The notes under the pieces are model-generated. The model had not been told where the DNA came from. It saw only the letters and a list, made by a program, of their open reading frames with translations, and ran no database searches. From Veillonella sp. (lineage in GTDB: Bacteria; Bacillota; Negativicutes; Veillonellales; Veillonellaceae), in NCBI RefSeq assembly GCF_041333735.1, contig NZ_JBGKFB010000001.1, positions 1,312,501 to 1,376,500 on the forward strand: DNA of 64,000 nt, in the 5' to 3' direction. Made by a program: the position numbers and the translations under genes. Shown one piece after another: positions 40,914 through 50,319 of the stretch (positions within the stretch are counted from its first letter, which is position 1; each line of letters starts with the position of its first letter).

Positions 40914-43088
40914 GTGAAACATTTAAAGGTTGCTTTATCTGATTCCGTACAATCCAAAATTGGCTCTTTAGAGGGTCGTATATGTGTTCCTGTTTGTGAT
41001 ACAGATTTTATAGATGTTGGTGCCGTTGTCATTGGTGATTGTGACTTAGAGCTTATCAATAATAATCAAATTCATACCTTTGGTATACCTGTTATTCTCC
41101 TAAGATTTGATGAATCTAAGGATATATCTTTTTATAAGGACCGCATTACATCTATTATAGAGTTTGCCTCTACAAATATGGACGACTGCAAATCAGAGAT
41201 AGAAAAGCTTGTAGCAAGCTATGAAGATTCTATTTTACCACCATTTTTTAAGGCTTTATCTGATTATGTAGGCGATCAAAATTCGCAATTTGATTGCCCT
41301 GGACATCAAGGTGGTCAGTTCTTCTATAAACATCCTACAGGTCGCGCCTTCTACAATTTCTTTGGAGAGAATATATTTAGAGCGGACCTTTGTAATGCAG
41401 ATGTAAAATTAGGAGATCTTTTAATTCATGAAGGGTATGCTTATGATGCGCAAGCGCATGCTGCGAAAGTCTATAATGCTGACAAGACCTATTTTGTGTT
41501 GAATGGTACATCTTCTGCGAATAAGGTAGTACTTAATGCTCTTTTAACACCGGGCGATATTATCTTATATGATCGTAATAATCATAAATCCATCTGCCAT
41601 GGTGGTCTTGTTATGTCTGGTGCTACGCCTATATATCTTGAGACAGCGCGCAATCCATTTGGCTCTATTGGCGGCATTTTAGATCATTGTTTTGATGAAG
41701 GTTATATTCGATCTTTGATTGCAGAAAAATCTCCTGAAAAAGCTCGAACTAAACGTCCTATTCGATTGGCGGTAATTCAATTAGGCACCTATGATGGTAC
41801 GATTTATAATGCACGCCAAGTGGTGGATAAAATTGGCCATCTTTGTGATTATATTTTCTTTGACTCTGCGTGGGTGGGATATGAACAATTTATTCCTATG
41901 ATGAAAGATTGTAGTCCCCTATTATTAGAGTTAGGTCCAAATGATCCTGGGATTTTAGTAACTCAATCGGTACATAAGCAACAAGCTGGCTTTTCACAAA
42001 CCTCTCAAATTCATAAGAAGGATAGTCATATAAAGGGGCAAGACCGTTATGTAGATCATAAACGTTTTAACAACTCCTTTATGATGCACGCGTCAACCTC
42101 GCCATTTTACCCCTTATTTGCCTCTCTCGATGTAAATGCTAAAATCCATGAAGGTGAGTTAGGACAAAAACTGTGGCGTGAGTGTGTTGAAGTTGCTATT
42201 GATGCTCGTAAAGCCGTATTGAAGCAATGCAAATATCTCCGTCCATTAGTACCACCGATAGTGCATGGCAAAAAATGGGAAGACGGAAATACACAGGTCA
42301 TGGCAGAAGATGTAAATTATTTTGCCTTTGAACCAGAAGCAAAGTGGCATTCCTTTAAAGGCTATGGTAAGGGTCAGTATTTTATCGACCCTTGTAAGTT
42401 CCAACTGATTACACCAGGAATTAATGTAGAGACCGGAGAATATGAAGCCTTTGGTATTCCTGCTAATATTCTGGCTAATTATTTACGGGAAAATCGAATC
42501 ATTCCTGAAAAATGCGATTTAAATACGATCTTATTCCTTATGACGCCAGCAGAATCTAAGCATAAGATGGATGCACTCGTGGAGGAACTCGTTCGCTTTG
42601 AAGACCTCATAGACCGGGATGCACCGATGGAAGAAGTGTTGCCGTCTATTTACTATAGTCATATAGATACATACAAAGGCTATAGTATTCGTCAACTATG
42701 TCAAGAAATGCATGATTTTTATAAGTCTAGAAATGTAAGCCTCTTACAACAACGCTTATTTTCCCATGAATACTTCCCCGACTATGTCATGAATCCACAG
42801 GAGGCAAACTTTGAGTTCCAACGTAACAAGGGGGAATTAGTACCGCTACGCGAGGCAGAAGGTCGCATTGCTCTTGAAGGAGCTCTACCGTACCCACCTG
42901 GTGTATTATGCGTGCAACCTGGAGAGCGTTGGTCTAAGACTGCTTGTGACTACTTCTTAGCCTTAGAGGAAGGCATCAATCAGTTGCCTGGCTTTGCGCC
43001 AGAAATACAAGGTGTATACATTACTGAACAATCGAATGGGCATAAACAAGCATATGGCTATGTATTGAAAAAAGAATATGAAATGTAA
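40914..43088 (+). CDS. speF: Ornithine decarboxylase (PLP fold type I, SpeC/SpeF type)
   Basis: 724 aa with a GTG start after AGGAGGAGG. An N-terminal wing domain (about 1-105), then the PLP domain: CPGHQGGQF, NGTSSANKVV, FFDSAWVGYEQF (the PLP-binding Asp) and SVHKQQAGFSQ with the Schiff-base Lys. PIYLETARNPFGSIGGI is typical of ornithine rather than lysine or arginine decarboxylases. It makes putrescine. No putrescine/ornithine antiporter (potE) follows, unlike acid-stress systems, so biosynthesis is the likelier role. In Veillonella polyamines are part of the peptidoglycan. The symbol speF is by family only; speC is equally possible. Confidence 0.88.
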   Translation: MKHLKVALSDSVQSKIGSLEGRICVPVCDTDFIDVGAVVIGDCDLELINNNQIHTFGIPVILLRFDESKDISFYKDRITSIIEFASTNMDDCKSEIEKLVASYEDSILPPFFKALSDYVGDQNSQFDCPGHQGGQFFYKHPTGRAFYNFFGENIFRADLCNADVKLGDLLIHEGYAYDAQAHAAKVYNADKTYFVLNGTSSANKVVLNALLTPGDIILYDRNNHKSICHGGLVMSGATPIYLETARNPFGSIGGILDHCFDEGYIRSLIAEKSPEKARTKRPIRLAVIQLGTYDGTIYNARQVVDKIGHLCDYIFFDSAWVGYEQFIPMMKDCSPLLLELGPNDPGILVTQSVHKQQAGFSQTSQIHKKDSHIKGQDRYVDHKRFNNSFMMHASTSPFYPLFASLDVNAKIHEGELGQKLWRECVEVAIDARKAVLKQCKYLRPLVPPIVHGKKWEDGNTQVMAEDVNYFAFEPEAKWHSFKGYGKGQYFIDPCKFQLITPGINVETGEYEAFGIPANILANYLRENRIIPEKCDLNTILFLMTPAESKHKMDALVEELVRFEDLIDRDAPMEEVLPSIYYSHIDTYKGYSIRQLCQEMHDFYKSRNVSLLQQRLFSHEYFPDYVMNPQEANFEFQRNKGELVPLREAEGRIALEGALPYPPGVLCVQPGERWSKTACDYFLALEEGINQLPGFAPEIQGVYITEQSNGHKQAYGYVLKKEYEM

Positions 43089-43220
43089 ATTTATACGATT
43101 TGATACAAGGACTGTAGGAATTACTAAAATTTCTTATACATTGATTAAACTGACAACGGGCCGCCGTCGTGAAATACATCCTATTATGTACATCATGACT
43201 GTGGCATTCATCATTCACTT

Positions 43221-43236
43221 TGCTATTTAAATAGCA
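43221..43236. repeat. 16-bp perfect palindrome upstream of guaD
   Basis: TGCTATTTAAATAGCA. It lies in the 243-bp gap between the decarboxylase and guanine deaminase genes, about 100 bp before guaD, and may be a regulator site. Nothing else in this gap is clear except ATAGCATA repeats at about 43235-43260. Confidence 0.45.
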
Positions 43237-43331
43237 TATACTATGAATCATATAGCATAGTCTATTAAAAGAAAATCTAGCGTGTTATATGAGCTTAGCA
43301 CTTTAGGGCTCTAATTACGCAAGGAGGTTAT

Positions 43332-44621
43332 ATGAATTCGACAGTTATTTTAAAAGGGAATATCTTATATACACCGCGTCCTTCAGAATTTATATCGATT
43401 CAACATGGCTACATCATTGCCGTAGATGGTATAGTCGTATATTGTGGTGAAAGTATTCCACCAGCTTATGCAGATTATGAGGTTACTGATTATGGTGATA
43501 ATCTCATTATTCCTGGCTTTGTAGATACACATGCACACGCTCCACAGTATTGTAATCGTGGCCTTGGGATGGATAAAGAACTTTTACCTTGGTTAGAAAC
43601 CTATACATTTCCTGAAGAGGCAAAGTTTAGTGATCTAGATTATGCACGGTTAGTATATGGTGCCTTTGTACAAGACTTATGGCGCAATGGGACTACTAGA
43701 AGCATATTGTTCGGCACTATCCATAAAGAGAGCACGTTAGTGTTGATGGAACTTTTACAAAAAGCTGGATTATCTGCCTATGTAGGCAAAGTTAATATGG
43801 ACCGCAATAGTCCAGATTTCTTGATTGAGGAAACAAGTCAATCTTTAGCGGATACGAAAGATTGGTTAGAAGCATCGGCTTCATTTGGTCCATTGGTAAA
43901 ACCTATAATTACTCCTCGGTTTGTACCATCCTGTACAAGTGAGTTAATGTCTGGGCTAGGTAAATTGGCCGAAGAGTACAATGTACCAATACAATCCCAT
44001 TTATCGGAAAATCACGGAGAAATCGATTGGGTTGCATCCTTACATCCGGAGTCACCAAATTATACAGATGTGTATTATGAACATAAATTAATGGGGCGGA
44101 CGCCAACGGTAATGGCTCATTGCATTCATTTAAGTGATGTAGAAATGGAGCGTATGGCTGAAACACAAACTATGGTATCTCATTGTCCATATTCTAATGT
44201 AAACCTATCAAGTGGTATTGCACCAATTCGTAAGCTCATGAAACGGAATATACCAATTGGTTTAGGCTCTGATATTTCTGGTGGTCATATGGTATCAATG
44301 GCAAAGGTTCTTACAGAAGCCATTGGATTATCCAAAATGAAATGGGTGGAAGTAGATTCAAATTATGCGCCCCTCACATTAAGTGAAGCCTTCTATATGG
44401 CTACGAAGGGTGGTGGTAAGTTCTTTGGTAAGGTGGGGAGCTTTGAAAAAGGTTGTGACCTAGATGCCCTTATTATTGATGATACAACACTATTTGACCC
44501 GAATGAACGCACCTTAGAGGAGCGATTAGAGCGTTGGTTATATGTTGGTGATGATCGACATATCGTTGAGCGCTATGTAGCGGGCCATGTATTACCTAAT
44601 CCGCAAGGTTTTCAAGGTTAA
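43332..44621 (+). CDS. guaD: Guanine deaminase
   Basis: 429 aa amidohydrolase. Zinc-site motifs in order: PGFVDTHAHAPQ, SHLSEN, HCIHLSD and GSDISGGH. VGKVNMDRNSPDFL is typical of guanine deaminase rather than chlorohydrolase relatives. It converts guanine to xanthine and ammonia in purine catabolism. AAGGAGG before the ATG. No xanthine-oxidising genes are in the window. Confidence 0.92.
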   Translation: MNSTVILKGNILYTPRPSEFISIQHGYIIAVDGIVVYCGESIPPAYADYEVTDYGDNLIIPGFVDTHAHAPQYCNRGLGMDKELLPWLETYTFPEEAKFSDLDYARLVYGAFVQDLWRNGTTRSILFGTIHKESTLVLMELLQKAGLSAYVGKVNMDRNSPDFLIEETSQSLADTKDWLEASASFGPLVKPIITPRFVPSCTSELMSGLGKLAEEYNVPIQSHLSENHGEIDWVASLHPESPNYTDVYYEHKLMGRTPTVMAHCIHLSDVEMERMAETQTMVSHCPYSNVNLSSGIAPIRKLMKRNIPIGLGSDISGGHMVSMAKVLTEAIGLSKMKWVEVDSNYAPLTLSEAFYMATKGGGKFFGKVGSFEKGCDLDALIIDDTTLFDPNERTLEERLERWLYVGDDRHIVERYVAGHVLPNPQGFQG

Positions 44622-44784
44622 TAGTTAACCTGTATTAAAGTTGGAAAAAAAGAATTTACATAGTATCCATAGCAGGTAGTTTGTATAGCATGCAATCTAC
44701 CTGTTTTATTTTGACCTCGTGTTGCGCATCAATGCCTGTGGTGTATAATAAAAAGATATATAAATTAAGAAAGTGGGGTACTTG

Positions 44785-45738
44785 ATGGATATATTAGGGG
44801 CAAGGCGCTCTATAGAACAGAAGTTACTTATGCAATCCGTAGGGCTAATGGCCCTTGTAGCAGTAAGTGGCACTATAATGGGGATTGTTACCGGTTCTAG
44901 TGCGGTCTTATTAGATGGTGTGTTTTCCTTTGTCGATGTTGTTATTAAGATCATGATGCTCATGACGGCCAAGTTAATAGCCCGTGAAACGAGTAAGCGC
45001 TTTCAATTTGGGTATTGGCAGTTTGAACCTTTGGTACTGGCTGTAGAAGGCTTCTTTATATTACTAATTGTAATTTACGCTCTATCTAGTGGCATTACAG
45101 ATCTTATATCGGGCGGCCGTCATGTAGATTTTGGACCAGCCATTTATTATGCCATCTTCTTTACCGTAGCTGATACAATCTATTACTTGTATGTACGACG
45201 GATTAACAAGAGTTTACAGTCCAACTTAATTAAATTTGATAATGTGAGTTGGTATGTTGACGCGTTACTGGAAGCAGCTATCTTGATTAGTTTCGTAGTG
45301 GCTATTATGTTAGAAGGAACTGAATATGCCGATTGGGCCGCTTATATTGACCCAATTGTTCTTATTGTATTGGCTGTACAGATGATACCGTCAGCGTTCC
45401 GTATTATTATCCCATCCGTAAAACAAGTATTGGGATGGGCACCGACTTCATTGCATAATGAAGTGCAAGAAATTATGGATCGCTTTATGGAAAAGTACAA
45501 TTTCAAAGATTACGTTTCTAGTGTACAAGTATATGGGAACACTCGAATTATTGAAATTGATATTTTAGTTCGTAAGAACTTCCCTTATCAAACGATTGCT
45601 GAAATCGATGCGATTCGTAATGAAATTGACCAGGAAATCGGAGGGAATCCAACGGAAAAATGGGTAACCATTTCTTTCACAGGCACCCGAAAATGGATGG
45701 CAAAAGATTATTTACTAGAAGAAGATGATGATGAATAG
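44785..45738 (+). CDS. CDF-like cation transporter with altered metal site
   Basis: 317 aa from the ATG after GTGGGG. Six predicted membrane helices followed by a cytoplasmic ferredoxin-like domain (VSSVQVYGNTRIIEIDILV) and an acidic tail EEDDDE, the plan of cation diffusion facilitators. In helix 2, DGVFSFVD keeps the last Asp but has Phe where the first metal ligand (His or Asp) is expected. In helix 5, SWYVD has Ser in place of the usual His. So the zinc site looks only half conserved and the substrate is uncertain. Confidence 0.8.
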   Translation: MDILGARRSIEQKLLMQSVGLMALVAVSGTIMGIVTGSSAVLLDGVFSFVDVVIKIMMLMTAKLIARETSKRFQFGYWQFEPLVLAVEGFFILLIVIYALSSGITDLISGGRHVDFGPAIYYAIFFTVADTIYYLYVRRINKSLQSNLIKFDNVSWYVDALLEAAILISFVVAIMLEGTEYADWAAYIDPIVLIVLAVQMIPSAFRIIIPSVKQVLGWAPTSLHNEVQEIMDRFMEKYNFKDYVSSVQVYGNTRIIEIDILVRKNFPYQTIAEIDAIRNEIDQEIGGNPTEKWVTISFTGTRKWMAKDYLLEEDDDE

Positions 45739-45862
45739 CATAAAAATTACTTAGAAATCTAGTAGATAGCCTATAATTTAATGATAAATACACCAATATA
45801 TGGTATACTTAAACGTATTGAATATATTGTTCGTAGCATAGTTGGAAGATGAGGTTTATAGT

Positions 45863-47143
45863 ATGTTAGACTTGAAATTTGTCCGTGAAAATATTGATTT
45901 AGTGCAACAAAACTTAGATAATCGTCACACGAAAGGCGATTTGGAAACCTTTGTATCCGCTTATGATGAACGTCGTCAGTTGATTGGTAAAGTAGAGGAG
46001 TTAAAAGCTCTTCGTAATTCTGTAACTGAAGAAATTAGCCAATTAAAACGCAATAAAGAAAATGCGGATGATAAAATCGCAGAAATGAAAAAAGTAGGCG
46101 ATGATATTGCAGAGCTTGATAATCGTATTCGCGATGTAGAAGCTAAATTACGTGATGCGGCTTTGATGTTGCCAAATATGTGCGATGCATCTGTTCCTGT
46201 TGGCGCTGATGAAGATGAAAATGTGGAACAACGTAAATGGGGCGAACCACGTCAATTTGACTTTGATGTACAAGCTCATTGGGATTTAGGTGAAAATCTT
46301 GATATCCTTGATTTCAATCGCGCTGGTAAAATGAGCGGTGCTCGTTTCACTGTATATAAAGGTTTAGGTGCTCGTTTAGAACGTGCTCTTATTAACTTCA
46401 TGGTTGATCTTCATGTAGATAAACAAGGCTACACTGAAATGATGACTCCATATATGGTAACTCGTGAAACCTTGACAGGTACTGGTCAATTACCTAAATT
46501 TGCTGAAGATATGTACCATGTAGAGGATACAGAATACTTCTTGATCCCTACAGCAGAGGTTACATTGACTAATTATCATAGCGGTGAAATCTTGAGCGAA
46601 GAAGAGTTGCCTAAATACTATACTGCATTTACAGCGTGCTTCCGTGCTGAAGCTGGTTCTGCAGGTCGTGATACACGTGGTCTTATTCGCCAACATCAAT
46701 TCAACAAAGTTGAAATGGTTAAATTAGCTAAGCCTGAAGATTCTTATGCAGAATTAGAAAAGTTAACTGATAATGCAGAAGAAGTATTGCGTTTATTGGA
46801 ATTACCATTCCGTGTAATTACACTTTGCACAGGTGATATTGGCTTTGGTTCTGCTAAAACATATGACGTAGAGGTATGGATGCCAGCTCAAGGCAAGTAC
46901 AGAGAAATCTCTTCTTGCTCCAATATGACTGATTTCCAAGCTCGTCGTGCAAATATTAAATTCCGTCGTGGACCTAAAGGTAAACCAGAATTCCTTCATA
47001 CATTAAATGGCTCTGGTCTTGCTGTGGGCCGTACAGTAGCAGCTATCTTGGAAAATTACCAACAAGCTGATGGTTCTGTTGTAATTCCTAAGGTACTTGT
47101 TCCTTACATGGGTGGCGTAGAAGTAATCAAGGCAGCAAAATAA
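45863..47143 (+). CDS. serS: Seryl-tRNA synthetase
   Basis: 426 aa from the ATG after GATGAGG; an ATG seven codons upstream overlaps this ribosome site. The N-terminal long coiled-coil arm (about 28-105) holds the tRNA(Ser) variable arm. Motif 2 TACFRAEAGSAGRDTRGLIRQHQF and motif 3 GSGLAVGRTVAAILEN are intact. No T-box leader is present in the 124-bp upstream gap. Transaldolase follows after 13 nt. Confidence 0.96.
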   Translation: MLDLKFVRENIDLVQQNLDNRHTKGDLETFVSAYDERRQLIGKVEELKALRNSVTEEISQLKRNKENADDKIAEMKKVGDDIAELDNRIRDVEAKLRDAALMLPNMCDASVPVGADEDENVEQRKWGEPRQFDFDVQAHWDLGENLDILDFNRAGKMSGARFTVYKGLGARLERALINFMVDLHVDKQGYTEMMTPYMVTRETLTGTGQLPKFAEDMYHVEDTEYFLIPTAEVTLTNYHSGEILSEEELPKYYTAFTACFRAEAGSAGRDTRGLIRQHQFNKVEMVKLAKPEDSYAELEKLTDNAEEVLRLLELPFRVITLCTGDIGFGSAKTYDVEVWMPAQGKYREISSCSNMTDFQARRANIKFRRGPKGKPEFLHTLNGSGLAVGRTVAAILENYQQADGSVVIPKVLVPYMGGVEVIKAAK

Positions 47144-47156
47144 GAGGGGGCATTTG

Positions 47157-47801
47157 ATGAAGTTCTTTATTGATACCGCAGAATTTGATGAGATAAAAGA
47201 AGCGTATGCTTTTGGTTTTATCGATGGTGTTACTACTAACCCATCCCTTATCGTGAAAGCTAAACGCGATTTAAAACAAGTTATTTCTGAAATTGCAAAT
47301 CTTGTAGAAGGTCCTGTAAGTGCAGAGGTTATTGCTTCCGATGCAGAAGGCATGATCGCTGAAGCTCATGAGCTTGTAAAATTAGGCTCTAATGTAGTTA
47401 TTAAAGTGCCTATGACTCCAGAAGGCCTTAAAGCTGTTGCCGTGTTGAGCAAAGAAGGTATTAAAACAAATGTAACATTAATCTTCTCTGCTAACCAAGC
47501 TTTATTGGCAGCCCGTGCAGGTGCTACCTATGTGAGCCCATTTGTTGGCCGTATTGATGATATCAGCATGGATGGCCTTACATTAATTCAAGATATTGCA
47601 GACATATTTGCTATTCATGGTATTGAAACTGAAATTATTGCAGCTAGTGTGAGAACACCATTGCATATCATACAATGTGCTAAAGCCGGTGCTCATATTG
47701 CAACAGTGCCATTCAAAGTACTTATGCAAGCTATGAAACATCCGTTGACGGATGCAGGGCTTGAAAAATTTATGGCAGATTGGAAACAAGCTAATCAATA
47801 A
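47157..47801 (+). CDS. tal: Transaldolase, short TalC/Fsa family
   Basis: 214 aa. MKFFIDTAEFDEIKEAYAFGFIDGVTTNPSL is diagnostic; the Schiff-base Lys is in NVVIKVPMT (about residue 84). The short family includes both true transaldolases and fructose-6-phosphate aldolases. A TTG directly precedes the ATG, which is better spaced from GAGGGGG. With GlpX next door it fits gluconeogenesis and pentose phosphate supply. Confidence 0.92.
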   Translation: MKFFIDTAEFDEIKEAYAFGFIDGVTTNPSLIVKAKRDLKQVISEIANLVEGPVSAEVIASDAEGMIAEAHELVKLGSNVVIKVPMTPEGLKAVAVLSKEGIKTNVTLIFSANQALLAARAGATYVSPFVGRIDDISMDGLTLIQDIADIFAIHGIETEIIAASVRTPLHIIQCAKAGAHIATVPFKVLMQAMKHPLTDAGLEKFMADWKQANQ

Positions 47802-47867
47802 GTTAAGTATTCGGCTCAATGTAAGAGTCATATTACAATACACACAGGACTTATAAGGAGGCCTATT

Positions 47868-48830
47868 ATGGATCGTACATTATCTTTGGAATTTGCTCGT
47901 GTCGTTGAAGCGGCTGCTTTACGCAGTGGTCGGTTACTTGGCCGCGGTCAAAAGGATGCAGCGGATGGTCTTGCTGTAGATGCAATGCGTCAAGCATTTG
48001 ACTCTGTTCGTATTTCTGGTACAGTAGTTATCGGCGAAGGCGAAATTGATGAAGCGCCTATGCTTTACATTGGTGAACATGTAGGTGCTGGTGGTCCAGA
48101 AGTAGATATCGCAGTTGACCCAATTGAAGGCACAAACTTGATTGCAAAAGGCCAAAATGGTGCGATTGCAGTTATGGCTATTGCTGAAAAAGGTGGCTTG
48201 TTACATGCACCAGATATGTACATGGAAAAACTTTGCGTTGGTCCTCGTGGTGCAGGTGCTATCGATATTACTAAATCTTTAACTGAAAATATCAAAAATG
48301 TAGCGGCAAAAATGAATCGCAATGTCGATGAAATTACACTTGTTATGCTTGATCGTGAACGTCATCATGGTTTGATGAAAGAAGCCCGTGATCTTGGTGC
48401 ACGTATTATGTTAATTTCTGATGGTGATGTTAACCCAGCTATGGAATGTTGTATTGAAGGTTCTGGGGTACACATGGTTGTTGGTACTGGTGGTGCACCA
48501 GAAGGCGTATTGGCTGCAGCTGCTTTGAAATGCGTAGGTGGCGATATGCAAGCCCGCTTGAAACCAGAAACAGAAGAAGAAATTCGTCGTTGTCATGAAA
48601 TGGGTATTACCGATGTAAATCAAGTACTTACATTGGATGATTTAGTTCGTACAGATGATGTTATCTTTGCGGCTACTGCTATTACTCGAGGTAATTTATT
48701 GAATGCTATTCAATACTTCCCAGGTGGTGCGCGTACACATACTATCGTAATGCGTTCTAAAACAGGTACTGTTCGTTTCTTAGATACAGTGCATATGGAT
48801 GAGAAGTTAAAATCCTTAAAAACCAAATAA
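47868..48830 (+). CDS. glpX: Fructose-1,6-bisphosphatase, class II
   Basis: 320 aa. VVIGEGEIDEAPMLY and the metal/phosphate site VDPIEGTNLIAKG identify GlpX. It makes fructose 6-phosphate from the bisphosphate, the committed gluconeogenic step, needed by an organism growing on lactate. GGAGG before the ATG. Confidence 0.95.
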   Translation: MDRTLSLEFARVVEAAALRSGRLLGRGQKDAADGLAVDAMRQAFDSVRISGTVVIGEGEIDEAPMLYIGEHVGAGGPEVDIAVDPIEGTNLIAKGQNGAIAVMAIAEKGGLLHAPDMYMEKLCVGPRGAGAIDITKSLTENIKNVAAKMNRNVDEITLVMLDRERHHGLMKEARDLGARIMLISDGDVNPAMECCIEGSGVHMVVGTGGAPEGVLAAAALKCVGGDMQARLKPETEEEIRRCHEMGITDVNQVLTLDDLVRTDDVIFAATAITRGNLLNAIQYFPGGARTHTIVMRSKTGTVRFLDTVHMDEKLKSLKTK

Positions 48831-48835
48831 TAATT

Positions 48836-48920
48836 AAGCCCCTCAAAATTGATATGTCCTCCCCATTTTTACTGGTTGTCCAGTAAAGGGGGTACATATC
48901 AAAAATGAGGGGCTTTTTTT
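48836..48920. terminator. Extended hairpin terminator after glpX
   Basis: A nested 78-nt fold: AAGCCCCTCA / TGAGGGGCTT outer arms, GATATGT / ACATATC, then CCCC and TACTGG / CCAGTA with a TTGT loop, followed by seven T. Much longer than the other terminators of the window. Confidence 0.85.
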
Positions 48921-48942
48921 CTCAGTATTTTCTCACAGTCTC

Positions 48943-48972
48943 TTGATGAGATATATCGAAAAATAGTATAAT
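48943..48972 (+). promoter_or_regulatory. Promoter of murA
   Basis: TTGATG (48943-48948), 18 bp, TATAAT (48967-48972). The leader has a small hairpin GACGTT / AACGTC at about 48986-49005. Confidence 0.6.
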
Positions 48973-49053
48973 AACATTTAGTATATGACGTTATAAATAC
49001 AACGTCTTGTAGTTCATACAAGATGATCGATATAAAGTGTAGGAGGAATTCTG

Positions 49054-50319
49054 TTGGAAAAGCTAATCATTCAAGGTGGCAACCGGTTGGAAGGCCGTGT
49101 ACGTGTTAGTAGTGCTAAAAATGCGGTACTCCCTATTATTGCCGGTACTTTGCTAGCATCAACACCTAGTAAATTACTTGAAATTCCAAATTTGGAAGAT
49201 GTAGGTACAATTTGCCAAGTTATCGAGTCTTTGGGGGTTAAAATTACTCGTAATAAAGCAGATGATGAAATTATCTTCGATGCGTCTACATTGACTGCTA
49301 CGGAAGCTCCTTATGAGCTTGTACGCAAAATGCGTGCATCTTTCCTCGTAATGGGGCCACTTTTAGCGCGCAAAGGGGAGGCTAAAATCTCCATGCCAGG
49401 TGGTTGTGCGATTGGTGCCCGTCCTATCGATCTTCACCTAAAAGCATTCGAAGCACTAGGTGCTAAAATTGAAATTACTGAAGATTATGTATATGCTCAT
49501 GCTCCAGAAGGCCTTAAAGGCACTCAAATTTACTTGGATTTCCCAAGTGTAGGGGCTACAGAAAATGTAATTATGGCAGCTTCCATGGCGGAAGGTAAAA
49601 CTGTTATCGAAAATGCTGCGGAAGAACCTGAGATCGTTGATTTAGCAACATTCTTGAATGCAATGGGCGCTAATATTCGCGGTGCTGGTACAAATGTAAT
49701 CCGCATTGAAGGTGTGCCTCAATTACATGGTGCAATTCATACGGTTATTCCTGACCGTATCGAAGCTGGTACATATTTGATTGCTGCTGCTATGGCTGGT
49801 GGTGACGTATTTGTAGAAAATGCATTGCCAGAACATTTGAAACCAGTAGTAGCTAAGTTAAAAGAAGCTGGCGTTACTGTAGAGGAAGAAATTGATGGTA
49901 TTCGCGTTATCAGTACTGGCAAAGGCATTAAAGCTGTTGATATTAAAACATTGCCATACCCAGGTTTCCCAACAGATATGCAAGCTCAATTTATGGCGCT
50001 TACTACAATCGCTGAAGGTACAAGTACTGTAACAGAAACTGTATTTGAAAATCGCTTCATGCACGTTGCGGAACTTCGCAAAATGGGTGCCCATATCGAT
50101 ATCGACAACCGTCAAGCGATTGTAGAAGGTATGCCACGCTTACATGGTGCTGTAGTTAATGCTACAGACTTGCGTGCAGGTGCGGCTCTTGTTTGTGCTG
50201 CGTTGATTGCAGAAGGTAGAACTGAAGTAGGTCGTCTACATCATATCGATCGTGGTTATGATGATTTCGTAGGTAAATTGCAAAGGTTAGGTGCTGATAT
50301 TGTTCGGGTTGACGAATAA
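49054..50319 (+). CDS. murA: UDP-N-acetylglucosamine enolpyruvyl transferase
   Basis: 421 aa, TTG start after AGGAGG. MurA adds enolpyruvate to UDP-GlcNAc, the first committed step of peptidoglycan synthesis. The active-site Cys118 (MPGGCAIGARP), the target of fosfomycin, is present. SAKNAVLPIIAGTLL and the C-terminal RAGAALVCAALIAEG are typical. The next gene begins within its last codons. Confidence 0.96.
   Translation: MEKLIIQGGNRLEGRVRVSSAKNAVLPIIAGTLLASTPSKLLEIPNLEDVGTICQVIESLGVKITRNKADDEIIFDASTLTATEAPYELVRKMRASFLVMGPLLARKGEAKISMPGGCAIGARPIDLHLKAFEALGAKIEITEDYVYAHAPEGLKGTQIYLDFPSVGATENVIMAASMAEGKTVIENAAEEPEIVDLATFLNAMGANIRGAGTNVIRIEGVPQLHGAIHTVIPDRIEAGTYLIAAAMAGGDVFVENALPEHLKPVVAKLKEAGVTVEEEIDGIRVISTGKGIKAVDIKTLPYPGFPTDMQAQFMALTTIAEGTSTVTETVFENRFMHVAELRKMGAHIDIDNRQAIVEGMPRLHGAVVNATDLRAGAALVCAALIAEGRTEVGRLHHIDRGYDDFVGKLQRLGADIVRVDE

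Noticed and set aside
43078..43230. A 50-codon plus-strand frame starting inside the end of the ornithine decarboxylase gene, with a hydrophobic C-terminus
   Set aside because: No ribosome site, and a run of this length without stops is expected by chance. The hydrophobic end is suggestive but not enough.
45739..45862. Possible T-box leader before serS
   Set aside because: The gap is only 124 bp and lacks a specifier stem, the T-box sequence and a terminator/antiterminator pair.
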